DNA from: Endothia cerciana
Lineage: Eukaryota; Ascomycota; Sordariomycetes; Diaporthales; Cryphonectriaceae
Assembly: GCA_026119935.1 (NCBI GenBank)
Contig: JALRMH010000014.1
Span: forward strand, 620,001-684,000
Length of the DNA stretch: 64,000 bases
Reading direction: 5' to 3'
Shown here one piece after another: positions 1-9,642 of this stretch (positions are counted from its first letter, which is position 1; each line of letters begins with the position of its first letter). The notes below the pieces were generated by a model. That model was given only the letters and a program-made list of their open reading frames with translations, was not told the origin of the DNA and ran no database searches. The translations under genes were made by a program, and so were the position numbers.

Positions 1-80
1 TTATTTTTTTGGGGGGTGGGGGGGGGGGTCACGGCCCAAGCTCCGGCCCTACTGGACCTGGGCACTAACACACCTCACAG

Positions 81-2051
81 GAAGTGCTACGTGCGTACAT
101 ACGCGAACTGGAAGCAAACGGTTCGGTGGATGAGAATCCACCATCGGTTCGTGGCCTTCTGGGCCATGCCAGCAGCGGGTCTGCTGCATATGCAACCCAG
201 CAGTCTTTGCCCTATCCGGACACGCCAGCACCCGCATATGGGTCTCGCCAGCAATACGGATCTTCGACCCTGCCACCGCCAGTGGCGATCCCTTCCGACT
301 CCTCACGTGGCAACACCATGTCGACCAAAGAACTGGTCTCGCCCGCGCTGGACAATGAGAAATTCGCACCTGGCGTCAAGCTAGAACGGCGGCATCCGGA
401 GCACGCTCCCCAAGACACCAACGGGGACCACACTCGTGCATCTGGACAATATAACCCCCAACCACCACCTGCGAGCGTGCCGGTGCTGCTGCCCTGGGAT
501 GGGTCATCGACCGACTCTGCATCCGACGCGGACTTGGCCAGCACGCAGCAGCTGGCTCTTATCTCCACGCGAGACCTGATGGACTGCGACCAGCGGAACG
601 CTGACACCCTCGCCACCCGGGTCGGTGGGCTTCATCTCTCACCGGCGCTGCGTCCGGCATCAAATCATGGTGCCTCACCGGGGACATCGCCGAGTGGCCG
701 GTATTTGCCACCACCGTCGACCTACCGGGGCCGGCCTAGTCTTTCCCTGGAGTTGAACCCAGCGACACCACCTTTCGGAACATCGCCGCGATATGTCCCG
801 CCTCTAGGAGACTCCGCGTCGGCCTACGGAGCCAGCCCAGGGTCACCCTCCATGATGACGCCGCCTCCACGATACTCGGTCGAGGACCCAGTCGCCTTTG
901 TCCCGTCTTCTGCACCCCCTACGGCATCCGGGTTTCCTCCACCACCTGCAGGCGGGGTGGCTCCTCAGCGCCGCTGCCGCCTGGCTCCAGACAGCAAGGG
1001 TGCCGAGATCCCCCTTGACGCCAAGTGGACGCGCATCAAGCGCACGCTCGTGTCTCCAGAGGTTCTCGATAAGGCCGGCCTCCGCTACGAGGCTCGGCCT
1101 GACTTTGTCGCCGTGCTCGGCGTCCTGAGCAAGGACGACATTGCATACTTGGCACGGAAGTCTGCTGAGACGCGGTCCAGTAGGGCCCGCGGAGACTTCA
1201 CCTCTAGGTCAGCGCCGTCGGTGCCCACTGCCACTTCTCCAGCAAAGAAGCGCTTCGGCGGCGACGGCAAGAAGTCCTCGCGTCACTCTGATACCACGGA
1301 CGATGAGAGCGTGTCGACGGATACGATTTGGGATGACTCCGACTCCAGCAGCGACAGCGAGTCGGACTCCCAACACTCTCGCACGCGTGAAAGGGGCAGT
1401 CCGGCTTCGAACACAGACAAGTACGTCCCGCGCGACGTCCGACGACGGCGTAGAGAGAGACGTGACTCGGTCATCCAGGAGGAGCCGGTCCTGGAGGAGG
1501 CCTATGACAGCAACGACGGTACTTATAGGAACGAGCGGAGCAGGAAGTCTTACCCTGTCATCGTCCCGCCGCCCTTGGAGAAGGGCTCGCCTGCTTCGAC
1601 AGTCGCCCCCAAGCCTATACTCAAGAACCGCAACGAGAACCACGTGCGCTTCGACGAGGACGGTCCGCGGGAGATGTCATCGAGCGAGTTGGACCGCGAG
1701 CGCGAGCGCAGGGAACGCAAGGAACGGAGACGCACCGCCGAGCGGGATGGCGATCGCCGGCGGGACCGTGGGCGGGACCGCGGCGACCGCGGCGACCGTG
1801 ACCGCAGGGACCGGGATCGAGGTGACAGGGACCGTGAGAGGGACCGAGATCGGGACCGCCACCGCGATCGCGATACTAGAGACCACCACCACTCGCACTC
1901 CACACGCCACCGCGATAGGGACGACAGCGGGCGCTCCGAGAGGCGGCGCGCCAAGAAGAGCGTCTGGGGCGACACTCTCGGCGCCGTCGGCGTGGGCGGG
2001 GCCGCCGCCACGCTGCTGGGTGTCTTGACGGAGGCGGCTAGTGGGTTCTAA
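81..2051 (+). CDS. DUF8035-type low-complexity protein, 3' exon (partial gene)
   Basis: This is the terminal exon of a gene that starts left of the window. No ATG opens the frame. Just upstream lie a branch site CTAAC (65-69), an in-frame TAA (66-68) and an acceptor CAG (78-80), so the exon most likely begins at 81 with GAA GTG CTA. About 655 residues are visible. A Pro/Ser-rich disordered region comes first. Around residues 310-360 a short folded segment (KWTRIKRTLVSPEVL...DFVAVLGVL) resembles the fungal DUF8035 domain. An acidic/Ser region follows, then a long Arg-Asp/Arg-Glu repeat tract. The C-terminus is a small Gly/Ala-rich hydrophobic segment (TLGAVGVGGAAATLLGVL), which I recall as typical of this family. 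Function is unknown. The domain call is by recognition only. Confidence 0.75.
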   Translation, partial: EVLRAYIRELEANGSVDENPPSVRGLLGHASSGSAAYATQQSLPYPDTPAPAYGSRQQYGSSTLPPPVAIPSDSSRGNTMSTKELVSPALDNEKFAPGVKLERRHPEHAPQDTNGDHTRASGQYNPQPPPASVPVLLPWDGSSTDSASDADLASTQQLALISTRDLMDCDQRNADTLATRVGGLHLSPALRPASNHGASPGTSPSGRYLPPPSTYRGRPSLSLELNPATPPFGTSPRYVPPLGDSASAYGASPGSPSMMTPPPRYSVEDPVAFVPSSAPPTASGFPPPPAGGVAPQRRCRLAPDSKGAEIPLDAKWTRIKRTLVSPEVLDKAGLRYEARPDFVAVLGVLSKDDIAYLARKSAETRSSRARGDFTSRSAPSVPTATSPAKKRFGGDGKKSSRHSDTTDDESVSTDTIWDDSDSSSDSESDSQHSRTRERGSPASNTDKYVPRDVRRRRRERRDSVIQEEPVLEEAYDSNDGTYRNERSRKSYPVIVPPPLEKGSPASTVAPKPILKNRNENHVRFDEDGPREMSSSELDRERERRERKERRRTAERDGDRRRDRGRDRGDRGDRDRRDRDRGDRDRERDRDRDRHRDRDTRDHHHSHSTRHRDRDDSGRSERRRAKKSVWGDTLGAVGVGGAAATLLGVLTEAASGF

Positions 2052-3103
2052 GCCAGCCCTAGTAGCCCTTTTTCTCCTTTTCTCTTTTCCTCTTCAATTC
2101 TCATTTGTACAAGGACAGGGGGGTTTCTGATGTAGGATTTATCATATCATGTACTGCTTGGGACAGGACCTAATTAGGGACATAAGCGATCACATCACGG
2201 CATTTCCGACAGGGTAACAGCACGGCACGAACCGGCGCGATGAAGTACAGAAAAGCGAATCATCGAAGCAGGAGAGGGAGAGAAAGACAGAAAGAGCGAT
2301 ACGATACTATCCACTGTCGCTTTGGATACGCTTCAAATCTGTGTCATCGGTACTGTAACTTACTTACATATATACCCCCATACCCCTGTATGCCATTTAT
2401 GTTGCAATGCACTAGACCGACCATCTTGCCGCTGCACCACTTACCTCACCTTGGCGTGATACAGGACTTCTTTTCGGGATGGGATCAGAAGACTGCCCGA
2501 GCCCATCGGAAAGTCCTCGTCCCAAAATCCCCATCCTCCCGCCCAAGGGAAGAGGTAAGAAAAGACACCTGCTGAGAAACCACCGCGACAAACATGTCAC
2601 TGCGAAACCTTGACATGGTGAAGGTGCGTGGCTATATTTTGTCTTGAAACGAGATCGTGGCCATGCTCCTCGCTGGGTCCCTCTGCCACCCCGACCTGAG
2701 GCCAGAAGATTCAGAGGACAGTCTTGGTCAATGCCTCCTGCACACGCCGGCAATGCGGATTTGAGTACGGCGACCACCGACAACACACGACGATCCTGAA
2801 TACCTAAAGATGCCGCAAATGCAGAGTCCGATGATCGTGCGTAATATACACGGGGCGTATGCATCTTGCTAACCCAAATATGGCCCTCCCCTCCGTAGGA
2901 CAATACGGCGAGTGCCTTCCCACCCAAACGATTCCCACTAATGAAATCCAGTCATCTCACGACGTCTTGAAAGAAGGCCGCCACATTCCAAAGTGACAAA
3001 ATCCTGAACACCTGACTGCACCCAACACTTAGCTCCAAGGGACAAGTCAAGTCATCAATATCATCTCTCTCACCAGTAGCAGCAGCAAGAGGAAGAACCC
3101 ATA
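2052..3103. other. intergenic, convergent 3' flanks
   Basis: This is the space between the converging ends of the DUF8035-type gene (+) and the BRCT gene (-). It is presumably 3' UTRs and terminators. The open frames inside have no gene-like composition or start context, and I see no RNA gene or repeat. Confidence 0.6.
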
Positions 3104-5928
3104 TCAGCGGCGGCGCATGCTTCGACCCCCCGCGCTCCTGCCAGAGGCTGAAGCCGCCTGCTCGAGCCTCATCGCTCCCAAGATAATCCTACCCTCGGCT
3201 GGCGACTTATCGTCAGCGCCAGGGCTGTCTCGCCCGAGCATCCTGCTCATGAGCCGCTGCTTGCTCCTCGTCGCCTCGGGGTCGTCGTACTGAATCTGCG
3301 TGGCCGTGGGCCTAGCTGCCGCCGGCTCCTCCTCACCAGGGGAGTCGTCCTCGTGAATCAGGGCGGGGCGTGTGCGTCCCATGGGCCCGCGTGCGCCAGT
3401 CGACGAGCCCTGACTGCCGCTCGACGCGGCAGAGGCGTTGCTAATCACGCGGCCTATGATCTTGCGCCTGCGCCTGGCAGGTGGTGGTGCTGCCGCGGCA
3501 GAGTCGGCGGCGACGCCCGAGACCCTGCTCTCGAAACTGTTGTTGCTAAAATTGGTTGCGGCGCCTTCTAACAGGGAAGTGAGTTTGTTCGAGAGGGCCT
3601 GGCGCTCGGCAGCGGCCTTTTCGGCCTTCTCTTGCTCGACGCGCCGCTTCTTAGCCTCGAATGGGTCTCCAGCCATCATAGTGTCAGGGGCAGTATCATC
3701 GCCGTCGTCGCCGGGGAAGTCCAGTCCGTCATCGTCACCGGCTTCGGAGTCGCAAACTTCACTGCGGACGCGTGCTAATGGCTTGCGGGAGAGTTTCGAC
3801 GGGGTTTGCTCTTCGACAGAGCCCTTATTCAGGGCGTTGGCGGATTTCTCTACAAGAGGTTGAGATCCTCTTCTCGAGCCAGGCCGTGGAGGTAGTTGCT
3901 GAGCCTCGGTGTTCTCTTTGATCTGATGCGTCGGGGCTGTGTCGTATTCGGACGTAGTGTTGGAATCCTTGGTCGGGTTCCTTCCAACAGACACAGGGCG
4001 GGGAGGTTCCGTGGCCACAAGCGGTGTGGCATCGAAGGCTGACATGTCCGGACCCGGCAGGTTGGTCCTCGACGACGGTTCGTTGCGTGCCGTCAGAGTC
4101 TGCGGGGTGAGCTTTTTCGGCATGTCCGACACCGACTTGGACCTGTTGAGAGGTTTGGACAGTTCGGCCCTGTCAGCCGCCCGGGACTTCAGCTCGGCGA
4201 ACAGGAAGTCTTCTGTTGGCAGTTTCTGGCCCTTTGTTATACATTCCCACAACCACTCTGCTTTGACGATAGGCACATCCCACGAAAGGGCCAGCCGTAA
4301 TTTCTGCTTCCTCGCACCGCCCAAGGAAGTGCAGATCAGCACAGAGCATTGCGCGGTGAAGCGCTCCTCATACCGAGCTCCCAGCTGACGGACGGCCTTC
4401 TCAACCTGGTTCAGCTCGATGTCCAAGAAGCCGCTAGTGGCCACTGAAAGCTTGTCAAAGCCTTCGATGGGGAAGACGGGAAACGGCCTGCCGATGACGT
4501 GTGCCTGTGGATCTGGCAGGGTCGTGCCCTTTTTGTAGACGCACTTCTCGATAAAGAACTCGGTGATGATCTCGACGCCATCCGGCAGTGGTGGGTGAGA
4601 CTTGGGATCGGACTGCTGCGGAACCACGACGAAGCGGCGTTGCACGCCCTGAGATGGGTGGAGCTCACCCAGAGATGCCACGACTGTGCCCCCTCGCGAT
4701 GTGATGAAGGGGACGATGACATCGACGTGCTCCGAGGGGAACTCGGAGATGTAGAAGGAACAAGAAGCAAAAACGACGTCGTCGCGCCTGTCACCCATCC
4801 CCCCTAGCGAGTCCATGACCTCGCCGACTCGCGGGGTCGCCTCACCAGGCTGTCGCAACATGGAGTCGGCCGGCAGAGGTTGCGTCGGTACTTCGGTCTG
4901 GAGTGAGACGGCAGACTGGTCGAGGGAGGGCTGCTGGCCCAGGATCTCACCCCACATGTTGTCCCTCTGGCTGTTCAGCTTCATGCTGGCGGTCTTCCTC
5001 AGCTTCCTCCTGCCACCCTCGCCCTGGCCCTCGGCGGCCTCCCGCAGTCGCTTGCCCAGTGACTTTCGACGGAGGTCCCGCCTGACCCAGGCGCCCCTGC
5101 CGATGTCTTGTGCGGGCAGGTGGGGATCATAGCATGCCTCGTCGAGAATCATGCCGCGCCTGATGCTGTCCTCGACCCACTTCTTGGCGACGATGTGTTG
5201 GCCCCATCTCCTAGCAGCTAGGTATTTCCTTCCCGTGGGTTCGCGGACGATGAGGTGGGTGCAGGACCTGTCGAGGTTGCCCGTGTAGTCACCGCCGTTG
5301 GCCTTGATGCTGTCGATGATCCCGGAGCGTTCCTCTGCAGGGCGGTATCAGTCTATAGGCCCATGCTACAGGCCCGGGGGGAAGACGGGGAAGAGACCTA
5401 CCCTCTTCCAAGCCGCTCACACAGCATAGGAGCTTGTTGGTCAGGCCGGCCTTACCGGCCTGATCCAGGGCCCCGCCTCCCGTCTCGAACGTCTTGAGAG
5501 TCCACTCCTTCTCCAGGGCCCTGAAGTCGATGGGGTCGTCCTTCACCCAGAGGTTCCGCACGGCATCGACCCAGCCTATGGCCATCGGCCTGATGTCGGG
5601 TCGCTGCTTGGCGACATGCCGGTACTTGGTCGTCTCGTGCTCGCCGACGATGAGGTGCGTGGTCTTGGGGGTCAGGTCGTATTCATGGCGGCCGCCGAGC
5701 TCTGCGACCTTGTTGCCCAGGTCCGTCTGGGAGGGGTGAGAAGACATCAGCCCGGGTCACCCGGTCTGATAGGGGAGGATATCAACAGAGGCACGTGTGG
5801 GGCTTCGCATTACTTACACGCTCGTAGGCGGGAATGCTGGTGCAGCAGACCACGATGCCCTGGAAGGGCCTGGACGGGTCGAAGAATTCGGCAAAGTCGA
5901 GGTCTGAGGAGGGTGGTGGTGACTCCAT
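3104..5928 (-). CDS. Dpb11/Rad4(Cut5)/TopBP1-like BRCT replication-checkpoint protein
   Basis: Three exons give 888 residues: 5928-5818, 5726-5402 and 5334-3104. The introns are 5727-5817 (GTAAGT...CAG) and 5335-5401 (GTAGGT...CAG), and the phases match. Two BRCT repeats lie within residues 20-205, and the first is split by intron 1. A second pair lies at about 320-520, starting RDDVVFASCSFYISEF. The rest is a Ser/Lys-rich disordered tail with acidic patches, ending in Arg residues. Two N-terminal BRCTs, a central pair and a long tail is the architecture of fungal Dpb11/Rad4. In that family the BRCT pairs bind phosphorylated Sld3/Sld2-type and 9-1-1 clamp partners, and act in replication initiation and ATR-type checkpoint signalling in the nucleus. 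The ATG at 5928 was chosen because its exon completes the first BRCT motif. A (GA)n tract on the sense strand sits about 10 bases upstream of the start. Confidence 0.88.
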
Positions 5929-5934
5929 GGCTTC

Positions 5935-5937
<3 letters not shown>

Positions 5938-5979
<42 letters not shown>
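5938..5979. repeat. (TC)n microsatellite in BRCT gene 5' leader
   Basis: About 21 uninterrupted TC units, reading as (GA)n on the coding strand, end about ten bases before the ATG of the BRCT gene. The tract therefore lies in the 5' UTR or core promoter. Its length could vary between strains. Confidence 0.95.
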
Positions 5980-5982
<3 letters not shown>

Positions 5983-6265
5983 CCTCTCTGCCTGTCGCAC
6001 TCTGCCTGTCGCACTCCCTCTCAGCCGTGTACTGTATGAGGAGCGGGGGGAGGAAGTGTGGTCCGGGCCAAACCGAGCTGTCTTTGTTTGGTGTCTGGTC
6101 CCCAATTGCAAGTGTTAGAGCGGCACTCACAGGCTAGGCGCGTCTAGGTGCAGGCCCGCCCCCCAGTAACCCGTGGCGCGTTCTGGGAGTAGCGCGCAGG
6201 GGGTCGTGCAGCATTGAACTCCGACGCAACAGTACTTGTCAGCAACTAGCGATCAAGGCACTTAG

Positions 6266-6305
6266 CCCAGCCCAGCCCAGCCCAGCCCAGCCCAGACCAG
6301 ACCAG
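6266..6305. repeat. CCCAG pentanucleotide tandem repeat
   Basis: Six perfect CCCAG units are followed by two ACCAG variants. They sit in the 550-base space between the BRCT gene (5' side) and the 3' end of the Nudix gene. Apart from this and the TC tract, the interval 5929-6478 shows nothing. Confidence 0.95.
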
Positions 6306-6478
6306 ACCATAGGAGCGGGTGTGTGTGTCATCACGAAGCAGCTGCTCGCCCGGGTTCACACAAGATTCATTCCAGGGCGTGAAGCAGCGCAGCACTGTCA
6401 TGCTGGCTATACACCCTTCTTCTCTTCGTCCTCTACCACATCTCAGCAGACCCTGGGACCCAGCCCTGTCGTATAGCC

Positions 6479-7123
6479 TCAACGTGAATACTCCACGCCC
6501 TTCCGCCACTCGAACGCCTTCAACACCGTAGCCTCCTGCGCAGCCGTCGTGAACTCGAGCTCGACCACATCCTCCAACCCCCCCGCGGGGCCACCTCCCC
6601 CCCTTCTCACCCTCCCCGCCCTGCACTCCTCCTCCGTGGCCCAGACATAATCCACGTGCTCCCTCGGGTTGAGGCTGACGACATTGGCATTCTCCACCTG
6701 GACCACAAAGGTGAACTTGATGATGCTCTTCCCACTTGTGGTGCGAAACACGTAGCCCCCGTCCAGCCCTTCCTCCGCCCCCTCGTGAGCCACCAGGCTG
6801 TCTACGCGGCTCACGATCATCCCGGTCTCCTCCATCACCTCCCTGGATGCCCCCAGCAGGACGTCCTCCCTCTCGTCGACGGCCCCGCCGGGAACCTCCC
6901 ACCTCAGGGGCATGGAGTCCGTCGGGGCCCGCTGAATGAGGAGGACCCGCGGCACTGGTTCGCGGCGCCTGAAGATGACGGCGCCGCTGGCGAGGCCGTC
7001 CAGCGGTGTGGTCGTCCTGGCCTGGAGGGCGCGGAGGAGGCCCTCCCGGTATTCGTACTCATCATGGAACCTGAGGAGGGAGGGGTCGATTGAGAATTGC
7101 ATATAGGGTGGGATCGACGGCAT
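6479..7123 (-). CDS. Nudix hydrolase domain protein
   Basis: A single exon of 214 residues. A complete Nudix box is visible (GX5EX7REUXEEXGU: GAVDERE ... REVMEETGM). It is preceded by the usual GAVIFRRR...VLLIQRAP strand and a conserved W-E-V-P-G-G. This motif is the Mg-binding catalytic helix of enzymes that hydrolyse nucleoside diphosphates linked to another group. The substrate cannot be told from sequence. There is no signal peptide, so it is probably cytosolic. The ATG at 7123 is the first in frame, and the fold starts about 40 residues later. A Gly/Pro/Arg-rich insertion near residue 170 looks disordered. It lies upstream of the BRCT gene on the same strand. Confidence 0.88.
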   Translation of the reverse strand: MPSIPPYMQFSIDPSLLRFHDEYEYREGLLRALQARTTTPLDGLASGAVIFRRREPVPRVLLIQRAPTDSMPLRWEVPGGAVDEREDVLLGASREVMEETGMIVSRVDSLVAHEGAEEGLDGGYVFRTTSGKSIIKFTFVVQVENANVVSLNPREHVDYVWATEEECRAGRVRRGGGGPAGGLEDVVELEFTTAAQEATVLKAFEWRKGVEYSR

Positions 7124-8062
7124 CTTGTCTCTGGGCCCGCCCTTAGTCCAGAGATGTATGGAAGAAGGGTGGTGGGGGCAGGGGAAATACTGTATAGGGG
7201 TGCGAGTGGCCCGGCCTTGTTGGTCCTATCGGGGATCGTAGATTGCGGAGACCCGTGGAGTTCCGAGCTGTGTACAACCCTCAGGTCCGTTTCTTGATGG
7301 CCACTCGAATCGTCTGCACAAATCGTCTCTACCGAGCACGTCCAGGTGCTGTACCTACTTTATACTCTTGATAGGATTCACTAGAGGCTGGCTGATGGCC
7401 GCTGTCGCCGCAGCGTGACTCAGTCCCAACCCTCAAGACGTCAAATCCTGGTGTTTTTTCTTCTACCATGCAGGCAAGAGACTGGGCTCGGAACCTTGCG
7501 CATAATCCACTCACAACTACAGCGCAAGTAGGCGCGACGTAGCTATAGGGGCAAGCCATATGCATCACGTCTCATCCTCTGAGGTCTACGTCCGTACTCT
7601 AATAGAGGGTGCCCTATCCTGCTATTGCTTAGTCATGTACTGTATCTTCCTTCCCCCGCTTTGGTCTGGGGTTATAAGTCAAATATTGTCAGCACCTCTG
7701 CCTTCGGGGGGCACTTGGTCAATCTGAAACGATACATCCACGCCGGGTTGCTGACCTGGATGATTTGAGGGAAGCATAAGAAGAGACGGTGTCACCGCAT
7801 GTACGACCCACCGGGTGACTGACTGCGGATAGATTCACAATGTCTTACTTGCGAGTGCTCTATCGTTGGGCATCTACGAGGATAGATGTAGAAAAGCACC
7901 TTGCCTTTAGGTTTGAACAATGATTTGCAGTCCGAGAACCTCCCGAGAACCTCGCCGTAATAGCCAGGCAATGAAGCCCATCAGATTGGCATTACTCCGC
8001 TCTCTCGATGCGTCTATGACCAACTCCAGACCATGCTTTAGTGACTAGTCAAACCGCTATAG
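7124..8062. other. intergenic, no gene seen
   Basis: This is the 5' flank of the Nudix gene and the 3' flank of the protease gene. Short open frames on both strands have no recognisable content. It presumably holds the Nudix promoter and the protease terminator. Confidence 0.6.
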
Positions 8063-9642
8063 TCATATCAGCGCCAACATTACGATCACGGCCACCACGA
8101 GCGCGACAGGCGAGCACTGCCCCGCGGTAATTGAGCTGCCTGCCGACACTGACGAGTCCGTGCCTGTCGCCGTCCCTGTCGCAGCGGCAGGTATGCCAGT
8201 GACAGCGGCCGTCCCCGTGCCAGTGGATGTCCCGGAAGCTTTGCCAGTCGTTGTTGCGACCGAGCCAGATAGGCCCATGTTCATCTTTGCCGCGCTACCC
8301 GTGCATCTGCCCTGGAGGCCGACAAAGTCAGATGCGTTGGCCACGGCGGCCGGGGTGGAGCCGCAGTTTTCGTACTGCTGCAGGTGTATCTGGTTGTTGT
8401 CGAGATCAAACACGGCTGGATGGATGGTCAGCGAGCGGCGCGGGGCAGATAGGCGGAAAGACTAGACGAACCATAGGCACTACGCAGGAACGTATCTCCA
8501 AGCAGTGTGAAGGAGTCGCTGGCTGTAATGCCCAACACGCAGGTGGTCGTGGATCCACTGGTCGTCTCCCGGATGAACTCGTTGTAGGGCACCTCCACCG
8601 TCACGCCGTTGAAAGCAAAGTTGACTGTCCCGTCGATGTCGATCAAACTGCAGTCAACATTGTAGTATCCGTCGACGTCAGCCTCCGGCGCGCCAAAGTC
8701 TTTCCCGATGGCATTCGCGAGGTCCGAGGGGAGGAGGGTCAGAGTTGCGCCGGTATCGAAGAAGACGTCGATCGAGGTATTGGCATAGGTCTTGGTCACG
8801 CCATTGGGGGGCGTCAAGCTCATGTTGTTCATCGAGACCCAGTATCGCGGGACGCCATCGGGGGAGTCGGCGGCGGGGATGATGGGCAGTGTTGCCAGCT
8901 TCCCGGTGAACTTCGACGTGTCGACGCCGCCAAACACAATAGCGCCCTCCTGCTCCGCCTTGCTCCCCAGCCCAACGCTGAAGGCTTTCACGCTTGTCTG
9001 GTTCTGCAGTGAAAGCTGATCGACAAAGTTGGGGTACGTCGTCGTCTTCCCCATACCGTATCCGATCCCCAGAATGCCTGAAAACTCATCGGTAGATGAG
9101 GTTGCGACGCCGAATTGTACATTGGTCATGGGGGTGGCCGCGCCGGGCAGAGAGATGGAATCCTTGACATACGTAATGTTTGCAGATCCAAGCCCATAGG
9201 CCAAGGTCTTTCCGGTGTTCAAGGCTTTGGCGGTAGAGGACGCAGACTCGTTATAGAAGCCGGTGGCGTCACAGAAGGTAGCGTCCGAGGAAGCCAGTCC
9301 GGAACATTTGGGATTCACCCACAGCTCGAAGGAGCCCGTATCCAACTGAACGTACACTTGTTGGGCCGGTGTGCCTATGTTCACTGCACGATAGTTTAGC
9401 CGTGCCCTTCGGACCAAAGGTCAGGACGGTAGTCTCTTACGCTGGGCATAGTAGGCTATATCGGAGCGGTTGGCGAGCTGCACCTCAATGGCTCGTTTTG
9501 AGAACACATTCCTGTTGGTCGAGTGGACGACACGCATATGGGAGCATGGCTCATCCTCTGCACATTGAGCAAGCGCCCCAGGGATGAAGCTGATCGCCAA
9601 GAGCAACCGCTTGAGGAGAGGATCATATGCCATAGAAGGCAT
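8063..9642 (-). CDS. secreted pepsin-family (A1) aspartic protease, GPI-anchored
   Basis: Three exons give 488 residues: 9642-9441, 9383-8472 and 8415-8063. The introns are 57 and 56 bp (GTAAGA...CAG; GTTCGT...CAG). An N-terminal signal peptide (LLLAISFIPGALA) and a short propeptide with a Lys-Arg site precede the mature enzyme. Both catalytic motifs are present: DTGS with Asp82 and DTGA with Asp277, each in the hydrophobic-hydrophobic-DTG context of the A1 family. After the catalytic core comes a Ser/Thr/Ala/Gly-rich linker, then a hydrophobic C-terminus without a basic tail (VALVVAVIVMLALI). That pattern predicts GPI anchoring at the plasma membrane or wall, as in yapsin/SAP-like enzymes. 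A second ATG (MAYD) three codons on is equally possible as the start. Confidence 0.9.

Noticed and set aside
1550..2011. Arg/Ser-rich minus-strand frame opposite the first gene
   Set aside because: It is the reverse reading of the Arg-Asp repeat tract of the DUF8035-type protein.
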